This document shows, in pieces, positions 38,801 to 44,541 of a DNA stretch of 64,000 bases. Made by a program: the position numbers and the translations under genes. The notes under the pieces are model-generated. The model saw only the letters and a program-made list of their open reading frames with translations. It had not been told where the DNA came from and made no database searches. The stretch covers positions 496,001-560,000 of the forward strand of contig JANEZZ010001374.1 in assembly GCA_026122225.1 (NCBI GenBank), written 5' to 3'. This DNA comes from Heloderma charlesbogerti (lineage: Eukaryota > Chordata > Lepidosauria > Squamata > Helodermatidae). Positions within the stretch are counted from its first letter, which is position 1; each line of letters begins with the position of its first letter.

Positions 38801-41800
38801 GAACCCTGCACCTGATTTGTCCCTGGAAAAAATGAGATTTTGATTGGATGGCTAAGGAGATTTCACATTCAAATAAATATGGCACTAGTCCACTCATTTG
38901 TTACTTTCTCCTGTGGAAAAAGGAGGTGTACTTGAGAGCCTGATACTCATTAGGAGGTTAAGAGTTTCCCCTTGAATATAATGCCTAAACAGACTCTAAT
39001 AATTTCCTTTAGCTAAAGATGGAGTCTCTGTTCTTGATTTCGTATAGCCATGTAAACAAGCTTAATACTTATCTTGAGCCTTGCAACAGTCCACTGAGAG
39101 ATATATAATTCCCATTTTACAGGGGCAATCTGTGGTGAAGAGATATTGACTTCCCAATGAATGTGTGACTGTAGAGTTCTGTAACCCCCAGGATACTAGG
39201 TTCAATTATTCCGTACATAATTTGCTGGAGAATGCAAATTCAACCTTGGAGATATTGGTCAGAACATTTCACTGTTTAGTTTCCAATAATATAATAAATG
39301 ATAATGTTGTGTTGTTGTATCTCTTGGTGAGAATCCAAAGGAGAGGGCTGGTCCATACATTGAATAAATGGCATAACTTTAATAATAATTGAAAAAACTT
39401 TATCTGCAGTTAATTAATGCAGTGAACACACTAGACAGAGATGTTCTCAATCAACTGCATGTGCAGCTCATGGAGTTAAGAAGCTGTAAAGGGTATAAGC
39501 AGTGCAACCCAAGGACTCGGAATATGGAACTGGGTAAGTGGTCTTCTGTTTTTGCCTTTGGTAGGGGAAAGTGTTTTAAGTAGCCAAAATAGCAATATTG
39601 TAGAGGACTTGTGGGTGAAGTGTTAAGGGAGCAATCGTGTGCATGTTTAGACAGGAAAAAGTCCTTCAACTCCCAGCATACCCCGGCCGGCCATGCTGGC
39701 TGGGGCATGCTGGGGGTTGTAGGACTTTATTCTGTCTAAACATGCATAGGATTGCACCTTTAGGGTGCAATCCTATAGATGGGCACCTCCAACCTCCCCT
39801 GAAGTTGGAGGCACTTGCCTATCCAATGCAGAGCAGAAGCAGCACGGAGAGGATTCCTTCCATGCTGTAGCCACCTTGCACTTTGCCTTAGAGGCTAGTT
39901 TTTCATGGCTAAGAGCAGCTTCGGGGAGGGGAGGGGAGGGGGCGGGAACGGGGCTGGTGACCACACAGGAAACTGTCTAAAACAGCTTCCATCCCATCCC
40001 TACCCTCAGGATCACCTCGTTTTCACCCCTCCTTGCTTCTTGTTATGAGCATGGAGGTGCAGTTCTCTCCTCCCTAGCTACAAGGGGGCGGGGAGCATGC
40101 TTTCCCAGCTACAAGCTTGTAGCACTGTCTACAAGCTCAGAGCTGGGATACCGAAAAATACTATCTCCCCCAGACACTGTCTAGGGGGCACAGGATTGTT
40201 CTCTCTGTGTCTTAAGCAGAACTAGCTGAGAAATAGTGTGTAATCAGGTAGTGAAAGTTTCCTTATAGAATTTGTGAATGAGGAAATCATTATTATGCTT
40301 AAATTACATGGGAGGCTCCCCCATGAACTGTAGCAGTCCCCCTTGAAGCGGTATTCTGGGGAAGGGAATTTACCAAGTTATCTGCCACCCCCACAGATTA
40401 TTAATCATGGGTTGCTGCAGCCGCAACATGTGAACAGGAGTGCAGTCATTAGGAATAATTCCATAGCGATCCAGGAACCCCACTACAAAGCAAGGGGGCA
40501 TGTTGTTTGTTATGCTTTGTTAACAATAAGTGCATTTGTAGTGAAGAGTAGAGTGGCAGCTGTGTAGAAAAATGCAGGAGACTTAACCCAGTAACCACAC
40601 AAGTGAATTGCTCCATCATTTGCCTCTGTCCCAAATAATGGAACCGAGCAGAAGCAGCAATATGAATAGGGAAATGTAGATAAGAATTAATGAGCTTGGC
40701 TTTTATTTTCTCCACACTAATGGGATGGGACCTAAATCTTGGTGCAGCGTGTGGGTCCTTCATTTTATGGAGAAATGTCCTAATTCAACTCCTTTATACA
40801 TTGTGGCTGATATGGTTTGGTCCCCAAACCCTCTTTGCTTGGAAAGTGTTAGACAACCATTTGTTTACTTTTGACAACTTTCCCCTTTCAAAACTGTGCC
40901 TTACATTTTTTTTCTTCCTGTCATTGCTGAATAATCAGTATTATTTTTTCCCCATTTAGGCCTTAAAGATGGAAGCTATGAACAATACAGGTACGAATTA
41001 AACCACAACTTTTTTCCCCCAATCATCTGCTTATTTGAGCACTGCAATAAGGAGTAGACAGGGATGGGCAAGACAAGCTACGTTGTGGAGTGAGAATTAG
41101 GATACTCTGGGTGACTCCATAAATTTGAATTCCTCTGGGCATTTTGTGGAAGACATCTTCCATTCTTTGTAGCCTATTCATCATGTTAAAAAATCTTTTT
41201 CTTTCCCCTCTCCTGCACTATAGGCACTGGTGATTTTCTTAGTGATGGTATAACTTTTTCTCTCCTTTTACGGCTCAAAAATTAGGCAGTTTCAGCGTCG
41301 AAAATGGCCAGAAATGAAGAGACCTTCATCTTCCAAGTCACTGTGAGTTGGTACTCCATCCTTGCAAAATCACTAGCCTTAACTTTTTTCTCTTCTTTTT
41401 TGCAAGCAGTACATATTCACAGCTTCATCTGTTCTCATTCTTAAAACATCTTCATCATAGTGAATTGTTCAGGGAAATGATCACTCTAATCTACTAACTG
41501 GCATCAACATTCTCCAGTTAAAGGTTTTAATGAGATCATATTCATAAGTAAATCTGAACCTTCAAACTGGGACTGAAGAGCTAGAGACACAAATTCATGT
41601 ATTGTGCTTATACAATAATTAGGAGAACATCTCCCCCTTCTATATCAGAGATTTGACCAATAGCTACAGTGGAACATAGCATTAGACTATCTATTATAAG
41701 GCTTAATGCTACTTGTAAGATCAGTCTTAGAAGAAAGTCTAGGTGGACAGGTATGGCCACTATAAGGCAGTAGCCTGGTTTGCACGTAATGACAACCCAA

Positions 41801-42416
41801 AGTATGGGTTGTTGTTGAATCGTGTGTCATTACATGCAAACCCTGCACTGTGGTATAACTATGAGCTATTAACCACAAACAACCCAGGAAGAGAACCCAT
41901 GGTTGTTGGGTTGTGAACTTTGGGTTGTTTGTGGTTACAACCGATAGTTAAACTGTAGTGCAGGGTTCGCACATAACGACAACACACGATTCAACAGTAA
42001 ACCACAATTCAGTGACAACCCATGCTTAACCCGTACCCTAGGTTGTTGTTACATACAAACTAGGTCAGTATCTTTGTCCTTGTATTAACTGCATTTGAAG
42101 AAGCAAGCATATAGATCTCTGCCAGTTGTGCTAACTGAAAACAAAAGCTGGAGGCCAAGTCAAAGCTGAAATGTTGTCAGATTAGCCACAATGCTTTGAG
42201 AAACATATTTCATAGAAAGACAAGCAGTACATTTTGCTTCTATATAGTAGTGAGTGGCATACACAAACCAAGTGATCCAGATGTCTTCCCCTTACTTGAC
42301 CCTGCTGAAGACAGACTTCTGTGTCACTGCCCACTTTGCTATAGGGAGAATGAACTAATGAAGCCTGTGTTGTTTCTGTTTTCAGAGGACAACTTTGGGA
42401 AGGCTGGGAAGGCTAA
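8599..42416 (+). CDS. SULF2: SULF2, extracellular heparan-sulfate endosulfatase, 3' part (11 joined exons)
   Basis: SULF2 removes 6-O-sulfates from heparan sulfate at the cell surface and in the matrix, tuning Wnt, FGF and BMP signalling. Joined coding exons are 8599-8806, 17490-17739, 21252-21348, 25794-25888, 28065-28124, 36257-36426, 38277-38419, 39410-39533, 40960-40990, 41286-41342 and 42386-42416. They total 1266 nt in one open frame: 421 residues plus TAA. Every junction has AG/GT and compatible phases. The product starts KWQCVED, holds the Lys/Arg-rich hydrophilic domain (about residues 1-275), then the Cys-rich C-terminal domain ([29 protein letters not shown]), and ends [13 protein letters not shown]1 is excluded because the SULF2-specific segment [15 protein letters not shown] is present. 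The sulfatase catalytic domain is upstream of the window. The gene converges on NCOA3. Gene identity rests on remembered family sequences; the splice joins are read directly. Confidence 0.96.
9085..9461 (+). mobile_element. CR1 3' end
   Basis: Contains the typical CR1 3' sequence: gacagataaaagaaagtact, actagtcctgatggctat, ggactagacggacccttggt, ctgatccagcatggct, ending in attcttatga. A truncated, dead copy. A second copy lies at 59945-60316. Confidence 0.85.
9462..10650. other. SULF2 intron
   Basis: 9480-9600 looks like a worn LINE 3' fragment (gggagttccccacccttggc). The remainder is AT-rich and unrecognised. Confidence 0.45.
10655..12799 (+). mobile_element. Degenerate L2-like LINE copy
   Basis: Same group as the element at 3196-6849. 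Endonuclease remnants at 10680-11311 ([34 protein letters not shown]). Then a jump near 11460-11640 removes much of the reverse transcriptase. The YADD region and C-terminus follow at 11690-12378 ([28 protein letters not shown]) and 12308-12565 (frameshifted). It ends ccgcccagagagctttggct and (AAAT)n. Catalytic Asp (GDFN to GGVN) and frame are both broken. Confidence 0.85.
12894..13080 (-). mobile_element. tRNA-derived SINE, reverse orientation
   Basis: The plus strand reads aggaacacagaaagctgcct ... ggattgaacctgggaccttc. Reversed, this gives a tRNA-like head with a B-box-like ggttcaatcc. A second copy is at 26722-26872. Confidence 0.75.
13303..13774. mobile_element. Fold-back MITE with nested repeat
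   Basis: Ends are cataatcctatgcatgttta and gcataggattgcaccctta (inverted). A strong hairpin sits at 13347-13402 (acaactcccagcattcccca and its inverse). From 13405 an unrelated AT-tailed retroelement fragment (atttatttatttattgtatt; cagagcggcttacaatc) interrupts it. Confidence 0.6.
13775..15014. other. SULF2 intron with one small palindrome
   Basis: A near-perfect inverted repeat at about 14437-14534 (ctgtggttagtcttaactat against atagttaagattaaccacag) may be a short fold-back element. The rest is unrecognised AT-rich intron. Confidence 0.5.
15015..15440. mobile_element. MITE-like element, cataggattgcgccct family
   Basis: It begins ggccactagatactatctag and ends caatagtattgcgccctaag. It resembles, in reverse orientation, the elements at 39761-40200 and 61911-62356. 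No coding capacity. Confidence 0.55.
15522..15613. repeat. Microsatellite (TTCTC)n and (TTTC)n
   Basis: A pyrimidine-only run of about 90 bases: first ctctt-type pentamers, then an uninterrupted ctttctttcttt tetramer array. Confidence 0.95.
15614..17489. other. SULF2 intron
   Basis: Contains the fold-back repeat at 16328-16460 and a short CA run near 17120. No exon is seen. Confidence 0.5.
16328..16460. mobile_element. Fold-back MITE, ggcaccttccagatatgttg family
   Basis: Ends aactggcaccttccagatat and atatctggagggcaccaggt are inverted copies around a ctcagccagtatgg centre. The same family occurs at 20924-21057 and, worn, at 43958-44085. Confidence 0.75.
17490..17739 (+). CDS. SULF2: SULF2 exon: hydrophilic domain with SGTG site
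   Basis: The acceptor is ttcccccag|AATATAAG and the donor CACAG|gtaagt. It completes a split Lys codon and encodes [18 protein letters not shown], an acidic stretch and NLIKVTHR. The RSRSIRS segment sits where the family is cleaved by furin-type proteases. The acidic stretch leads into EYSGTG, which matches the position of the glycosaminoglycan-bearing Ser-Gly of human SULF2 (family knowledge). NIT near the middle is a possible N-glycosylation sequon. Confidence 0.95.
17776..17830. repeat. Triplet microsatellite (CTG)n(CTA)n(TTA)n
   Basis: Nine or so ctg/gct triplets pass into cta/act and then att triplets, in intron just after the SGTG exon. Confidence 0.95.
18045..18290 (-). mobile_element. 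tRNA-derived SINE, reverse orientation
   Basis: The plus strand starts gtttatttctttattgttta (reverse of the A-rich tail) and includes cctcacaacaaccctgtgag. It ends gatttgaacccaggtctcca, which reversed holds a B-box-like segment. It is of the same broad type as the plus-strand SINE at 31141-31353. Confidence 0.75.
18291..20804. other. SULF2 intron, GC-rich stretch with palindrome
   Basis: 19330-20040 is G-rich with an imperfect inverted repeat of about 140 bases at 19590-19730. I cannot assign it. A short L2-like tail is near 20540-20575. Confidence 0.45.
20805..21130. mobile_element. Fold-back repeat with a second fold-back nested inside
   Basis: Outer arms: aatacctttattaggaccaa (about 20850) and ttggtccttgtaaaggtgtt (about 21113), inverted. 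Inner element 20924-21057: ggcaacctggtgccctccat to attaggttgcctatccc, with an internal gggagttgtagtcc. Confidence 0.55.
21252..21348 (+). CDS. SULF2: SULF2 exon encoding [11 protein letters not shown]...HIDHE
   Basis: The acceptor is tttttgcacag|ATGC and the donor CATGAG|gttagt. It adds one base to the split Arg codon, then 32 codons. It encodes [19 protein letters not shown] and ends [15 protein letters not shown] is a possible N-glycosylation site. The exon is part of the hydrophilic domain and is nearly identical to the remembered mammalian sequence. Confidence 0.96.
21525..21985 (+). mobile_element. L2-like LINE 3' fragment
   Basis: Remnants of the ORF2 C-terminus ([17 protein letters not shown]) and cttctcagtggtggcctcac. 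The 3' end cgccttgagacctaaaggcg is followed by a short A/T-rich tail. Truncated copy. Confidence 0.7.
22700..23036. repeat. AT-rich inverted repeats (cruciform-prone)
   Basis: Nested palindromes: cacacaattgcacagagcgt with tgatagagcaattgcgtgat; gcacaatagtgtgatagggt; then near-self-complementary tatct/agata stretches at 22940-23030 (atatagatatcccctatc, aatagatatctattattaat). Not assigned to a known family. Confidence 0.6.
23037..23212 (+). mobile_element. CR1 3' end with ATTCTATG tail
   Basis: gaggctggacagccatctgt, ggactcgatggccttgtagg and cccttccaaccctactattc, followed by tctatgattctatgag. This is the classic CR1 3' terminus and octamer repeat. Confidence 0.9.
23213..25793. other. SULF2 intron
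   Basis: A reptilian interspersed repeat piece lies at 24825-24910 (cttgtggcaccttaaagact); its class is not certain. No exon is seen apart from the one starting at 25794. Confidence 0.45.
25794..25888 (+). CDS. SULF2: SULF2 exon encoding [20 protein letters not shown]
   Basis: The acceptor AG follows an uninterrupted (TTG)n run instead of a normal pyrimidine tract; the donor is ATAAG|gtattc. It starts in phase 0 and ends with two bases of a Ser codon. It encodes a heptad-like [20 protein letters not shown] followed by [11 protein letters not shown]. The helix-forming pattern and basic cluster are typical of the SULF hydrophilic domain. Confidence 0.95.
25889..28064. other. SULF2 intron
   Basis: Holds the SINE at 26722-26872 and a short L2-like tail at 26340-26390 (cggctattgggcggtataga then (AAAT)n). 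The rest is unrecognised. Confidence 0.5.
26722..26872 (-). mobile_element. tRNA-derived SINE, reverse orientation
   Basis: Same family as 12894-13080: catgggaagctgctttatac, actgactggcagtggctctc, ggattgaacctgggacc. Target flanks may share ctttctatataacatgaata-like sequence with nearby intron, but I did not establish a duplication. Confidence 0.75.
28065..28124 (+). CDS. SULF2: SULF2 exon, 60 nt, basic segment
   Basis: The acceptor is tgttttacag|CTTCC and the donor TTCAA|gtaagt. It completes Ser and encodes [19 protein letters not shown], leaving two bases of a Lys codon. The segment is very rich in Lys, Arg and His, as in other SULF2 proteins at this point. The 8.1-kb intron downstream contains the endogenous retrovirus. 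Confidence 0.93.
28818..30072 (-). repeat. 3' LTR of the endogenous retrovirus (carrying a BovB insertion)
   Basis: The minus strand begins TGTATTGGCC and ends GGGGCAATACA. It is about 559 bp once the BovB insertion (686 bp plus a 10-bp duplication) is discounted. Scattered substitutions separate it from the 5' LTR, so the provirus is not recent. Confidence 0.85.
29060..29745 (+). mobile_element. BovB (RTE) LINE fragment with 10-bp target duplication
   Basis: 5' part: catggatcactgccttgttg, gacaggtcatggcacagcgt, ctggagaaggaaatggcaac. It then jumps to the 3' end of ORF2 ([34 protein letters not shown]). The tail region has ggtccatggggtcacgaaga, gtcagacacgactgaacaac and an (AAC)n tail. CCCAGCATAG is duplicated at 29050-29059 and 29746-29755. 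The homologous site in the other LTR is empty. Confidence 0.9.
30184..30801 (-). pseudogene. Retroviral env remnant: transmembrane subunit
   Basis: A 205-codon minus-strand frame next to the polypurine tract and 3' LTR, the expected place for the env end. It shows a heptad-like segment, the immunosuppressive-type motif LQNRLAL (residues 103-109), a CX6C pair (C120, C127; a third adjacent Cys is absent) and a hydrophobic membrane anchor at about 175-194. It lacks a recognisable signal peptide and surface subunit, so it is a broken env and not a complete protein. Whether any of it is expressed is unknown. Confidence 0.75.
31141..31353 (+). mobile_element. tRNA-derived SINE in the ERV interior
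   Basis: gtgctggactgggagtcggg, then the B-box-like gggttctagtcc, cctcacagggttgttgttgt, ccttgagttccttggaggaa, and an (AATA)n tail. A common squamate SINE type, inserted after the provirus. Confidence 0.85.
31354..34131 (-). other. ERV internal region without recognisable genes
   Basis: Between the env remnant and the gag-position ORF. It contains the SINE at 32667-32969 and a perfect hairpin at 32626-32666. No reverse transcriptase YxDD, protease or integrase motif was seen in any frame, so pol is deleted or decayed. Confidence 0.5.
32667..32969 (+). mobile_element. tRNA-derived SINE (Sauria-type) in the ERV interior
   Basis: The head is gcctcgtgtggcgcagagtg with gagttcaatccc as B-box. The body is gactcagccttccatccttc, gaggtcggtaaaatgagtgc, gccatgaaaacgccagagca. 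It ends gcttgcacaggaggaacctt. This pattern, with a BovB-like 3' part, is widespread in squamates. Confidence 0.85.
34132..34500 (-). pseudogene. ERV leader/gag-position ORF
   Basis: A 122-codon minus-strand frame just downstream of the PBS-like site, where gag normally begins. It is rich in Glu, Lys, Leu and Ala, with a likely coiled coil in its second half. I see no capsid major-homology region or zinc knuckle, so the gag label rests on position only. Confidence 0.4.
34513..34533 (-). other. Primer-binding-site-like sequence
   Basis: Two bases after the LTR's terminal CA the minus strand reads TGGTGCAGCAAGCAGGG. TGG and its place fit a tRNA primer-binding site. It partly resembles a Phe-tRNA PBS, but several positions differ and the tRNA is not secure. 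Confidence 0.5.
34536..35608 (-). repeat. 5' LTR of the endogenous retrovirus (carrying a solo LTR insertion)
   Basis: The minus strand begins TGTAAGGCC and ends GGGGCAATACA. Without the 535-bp insertion at 35014-35548 and its 5-bp duplication it is about 533 bp, near the size of its partner. Long shared stretches with the 3' LTR include caggtttacttacaaggagt and cttctctgaacccagagcca. Confidence 0.85.
35014..35548 (+). mobile_element. Solo LTR nested in the ERV 5' LTR
   Basis: It begins TGTCAGGGTGG and ends GCGTGCCTGACA. ATGGA is duplicated at 35009-35013 and 35549-35553. It contains taagttataaaaacg (TATA-like) and gattaaagcc (ATTAAA signal), so it is oriented plus. It matches a common lizard LTR pattern (tgtcaggg...cctgaca); Gypsy or ERV origin is not settled. 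Confidence 0.85.
35886..36212. mobile_element. Fold-back MITE, ttcacaca/tgcgaacc family
   Basis: Left end ctgattcacacaatacaaca and right end gtcatgtagtgcgaaccagg are inverted, with internal ggttgt/acaacc palindromes. It ends about 45 bases before a SULF2 exon. Confidence 0.7.
36257..36426 (+). CDS. SULF2: SULF2 exon: end of hydrophilic domain, start of C-terminal domain
   Basis: The acceptor is gtgctgcag|GAAAG and the donor GACAC|gtaaga. It encodes [20 protein letters not shown] and a further basic run. It then passes into [20 protein letters not shown] and QTAPLWT, the conserved start of the C-terminal domain related to glucosamine-6-sulfatase. NDT is a sequon. It leaves one base of a Leu codon. 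Confidence 0.96.
36427..38276. other. SULF2 intron, mostly interrupted fold-back element
   Basis: A fold-back element spans 36963-38010: ctgttcacacataatgctaa at the left, ttagcattatgtgtgaacca at the right. An LTR-like insertion occupies about 37142-37739. Confidence 0.6.
37142..37739 (-). mobile_element. Candidate solo LTR inside a fold-back element
   Basis: The minus strand would run TGTAGTGGAAATGC ... CCAAAATACA, with gctaaataaacttc (AATAAA) near its end. TG/CA ends fit an LTR, but I could not show a clean target duplication. Confidence 0.45.
38277..38419 (+). CDS. SULF2: SULF2 exon: conserved Cys-rich C-terminal domain
   Basis: The acceptor is tatctgtag|TGGGC and the donor TACCAG|gtaacc. 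It encodes [20 protein letters not shown], a second sequon NET, then [20 protein letters not shown] and YQ. This is the most conserved part of the SULF C-terminal domain. It ends in phase 0. Confidence 0.97.
38420..39409. other. SULF2 intron, nothing recognised
   Basis: AT-rich unique-looking sequence. Confidence 0.5.
39410..39533 (+). CDS. SULF2: SULF2 exon encoding [20 protein letters not shown]
   Basis: The acceptor is tatctgcag|TTAATT and the donor CTGG|gtaagt. It encodes [20 protein letters not shown], then [20 protein letters not shown] and L, leaving one base of a Gly codon. It ends in phase 1. This is the same phase the last exon would need to be read in its alternative frame, because the two intervening small exons sum to 88 nt. 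Confidence 0.97.
39627..39763. mobile_element. Short fold-back MITE
   Basis: gcatgtttagacaggaaaaa and tctgtctaaacatgcatagg are inverted arms, with an inner stem of ttcaactcccagcatacccc against ggggcatgctgggggttgta. Same family as 13303-13774. Confidence 0.75.
39761..40200. mobile_element. MITE-like element, gcaatcctat family
   Basis: Begins gggtgcaatcctatagatgg, contains cctatccaatgcagagcaga, ends ggggcacaggattgtt. Close relative of 61911-62356; directly abuts the preceding fold-back element. Confidence 0.6.
40201..40959. other. SULF2 intron
   Basis: Unrecognised sequence up to the micro-exon. Confidence 0.5.
40960..40990 (+). CDS. SULF2: SULF2 micro-exon, 31 nt
   Basis: The acceptor is ccatttag|GCC and the donor ATACAG|gtacga. 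It completes Gly and encodes LKDGSYEQY plus two bases of Arg. From memory, human SULF2 has a double Gly (KDGGSY) here, so one Gly is missing in this species. Its length is not a multiple of three, so skipping it alone shifts the frame. Confidence 0.94.
41286..41342 (+). CDS. SULF2: SULF2-specific exon, 57 nt
   Basis: The acceptor is aaaaattag|GCAG and the donor TCACT|gtgagt. It encodes [18 protein letters not shown] plus two bases of Leu. SULF1 lacks this segment, so it confirms SULF2. If the donor is not used, the frame meets TGA at once (CTG TGA), giving a protein that ends KSL and lacks the last nine residues. Confidence 0.95.
41770..42066. mobile_element. Fold-back MITE, ttcacaca/tgcgaacc family
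   Basis: Left half: tggtttgcacgtaatgacaa, gggttgttgttgaatcgtgt. Right half: cgcacataacgacaacacac, gttgttacatacaaactagg. It is inverted around a centre near 41915. It sits in the last SULF2 intron. Confidence 0.75.
42386..42416 (+). CDS. SULF2: SULF2 last coding exon: [10 protein letters not shown] stop
   Basis: The acceptor is tctgttttcag|AGGAC. The base A completes CTA (Leu), then GGA CAA CTT TGG GAA GGC TGG GAA GGC TAA give GQLWEGWEG and stop. This is the invariant SULF C-terminus, so the acceptor and frame are certain. The same bases are also open in the +1 frame well past the stop (see the alternative frame entry). Confidence 0.97.
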
Positions 42417-42765
42417 TTTCCTGCAACTGCTGGACCTCAATGAGGATATAAACTGGCCAGAACTTGAATCCCTGTACAGACTTAATGAAAGTGTGTATGA
42501 TTTCAGACCGAATTATGTTAGCCTGGAGGACTGGATGAACTTTGATGCTAAGGTAGATAGGGTGTTTGCACTGTTATGCAATCCAAATAGATACAGTGAT
42601 CTTCTGGGGACTACTGTCATCAAAAACATGTATCCCTTCTTGAAACCCACCGGTTTTCCTGTTTTTGCTTTGGATTATACCTCACTTGCTTCACAAGCTA
42701 TTTTACTTCCACCAGTCACCACAGATACTGTTCCAAGAGATGGCAGCAGAGAAAAAGGATTATGA
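42386..42765 (+). CDS. Alternative +1 reading frame across the SULF2 stop (candidate alternative C-terminus)
   Basis: From the last SULF2 acceptor, the frame one base downstream of the SULF2 frame stays open for 125 codons to TGA at 42763-42765. Most of it lies beyond the normal stop. It reads like protein: [20 protein letters not shown], then DINWPELESLYRLNESVYDF, RPNYVSLEDWMNF and DRVFALLCNP, with many RNY codons, a sequon (NES) and no low complexity. A transcript joining 39533 directly to 42386 would enter this frame after ...RTRNMEL. I do not recognise a domain. It could be a real alternative C-terminus, a decayed one, or conserved 3' UTR that happens to be open. Confidence 0.45.
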
Positions 42766-43285
42766 TCCATCAAGACACTTAGAACCCTAAAGAGCAAAAG
42801 CACATAAAAACGCATTTTAAAGGAAGCCATTTTATAGCCGCCTCTGCAATTTCACCCCCAACTTCAAATGGCATTAGAAAGACAGACGTATGAAGATGCA
42901 AATCTGAATATTTTTTCCTTGTGTGGCAAGTCAAAATTAGAGACTGTGGTAGAAAACAGCTATTAATTGATTCCAGGATTTTGAGAAAATATTACCAAAC
43001 AGATGCACAGATTCAGCATTGTAACAATTTTCAGGTTTTTGTCTACCACAGAAACTAATTTAGTTCACAGTTTACACATCGACCTTGAGCCGTAGGAGAA
43101 ACAGAAGATAAATCTTCACTCCAAGAAACCGGCTTTCCAGCATGGTAACTTTACATTTTCAGTGTTCTGTTTCAAAAGAAATCAAGTCCAGAAGAATTTT
43201 GTTACTAAAGTGTCGGCATGCCCAAATACCATTTCTGAAAATGTCACCTCACTGCATAATAAAACTTCAAAATTTATCCATTTTT
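42417..43285 (+). other. SULF2: SULF2 3' UTR (proximal part; end uncertain)
   Basis: This follows the TAA stop. A canonical AATAAA at 43258-43263 is the first good polyadenylation signal and would end the UTR near 43280. ATTAAA at about 43823 is a weaker option. The AATAAA near 44549 lies inside the fold-back element, so I discount it. The first 350 bases are coding-like in the +1 frame. Confidence 0.45.
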
Positions 43286-43957
43286 AAAAGTACTGCAAAA
43301 TTAAAGGCAGTTTATGTATGTCTTGAATTTTAACAAAGTTGGATTTGTATTAAGTCTTGGTGGTTATATTGTATGTTCAAAAACCAAAATTACTACTATA
43401 AAAGAAAGCACTTGTTTACTTTTATATCCGAGTTTGTTTTAAAAAAGAAAATTGTTTTACAACAAATGAACTATTTTTAATTCACTAGCTTAACTATAGT
43501 TTATTGTCACAAAAAAACAATCCGTAGAATACAATAGAAGATGCAAGTCTCTGAGAAAGCACTTATGGCCACACTCTTGTGAAAAGTTGGGCACTCTTTA
43601 CCCAGCTCAGGGCTGGATTTTTGATCTCTTTTATTTTTAATCATATGGTAAGATAATCCATGTCTCTTAAACGGTTTCCAAACTCACAGTCATGCAAGTT
43701 TCCCCTATAACACGTACGATCTGTCTGAATCCACCCAGAACAAGCTTCAACTTTCTTTTAATAAGTGTTCTCTTTCCCATATCTGGCAATGTTTCATTCA
43801 TAGAGAAAATGGTGTGTTTGATTAAAAATATAAATATATTATAGAATGTTGCTGATGTAAGGAGGGTTTAGGTACTATTTATACAAGGGTTGAAAGCCTG
43901 AGTGCAGGCTTTCGCCTGTTCCCACCTTGCGCTAGAGTTTGTACATAAAACCTATAC

Positions 43958-44085
43958 AATGCAAGTCTGGCTCTGCAGATGTTGTTGGACTACAACTCCC
44001 ATCAGCCCTAGGCATCATGGCCAGTGGTGAGGAATAATGGGAGCTGCAATCTGGCAACATGTAGAGGGTCATGTTCCCCATCCCT
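43958..44085. mobile_element. Worn fold-back MITE
   Basis: ttgttggactacaactccca and ataatgggagctgcaatctg form the inverted halves. Same family as 16328-16460. Confidence 0.6.
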
Positions 44086-44541
44086 GCTTTACACCAATCA
44101 TTCACCATGGCTGTAGCGGAAGACTGTCTGGTTTGCAATGAATAGAGACACCGTCATGGGGTCAGTTCACATCATATGGGAGGCAGTCATCTCCAGGGTC
44201 TGGATCAGGCAGTTATGCCCAGATGAAGCCCTTCTGAGTCCCCAGCTTTCCAAGAAACTGCAGATAGGTAGTAGGCTCCAGCTTGAGTGTGTGGTCAGGG
44301 GCTACAGCTGATCAACAGTCAGATTTTAAGCAGCTTATTGGAAGGTTTTGCCTGTGCTTCATGCTTCACATATGCAACACACCACTTGTTAGTGCAGTCA
44401 GTGAATGAGAAATAGGCCTGGCTGAATTCACTATGCAACAGTTATGGATTAGGTGGAGCATCTCACCATTTTGATGAACCTTTGCAAAATATCAAGCGTG
44501 TACATAGTTTTTACATGTTACATTGAGAGACTGCCGTGTGT

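Noticed and set aside
42196..42385. Upstream extension of the alternative frame into the last SULF2 intron (starting at an ATG)
   Set aside because: It crosses the polypyrimidine tract and acceptor of the last exon, so in normal mRNA this part is intron. Only the part from 42386 is supported.
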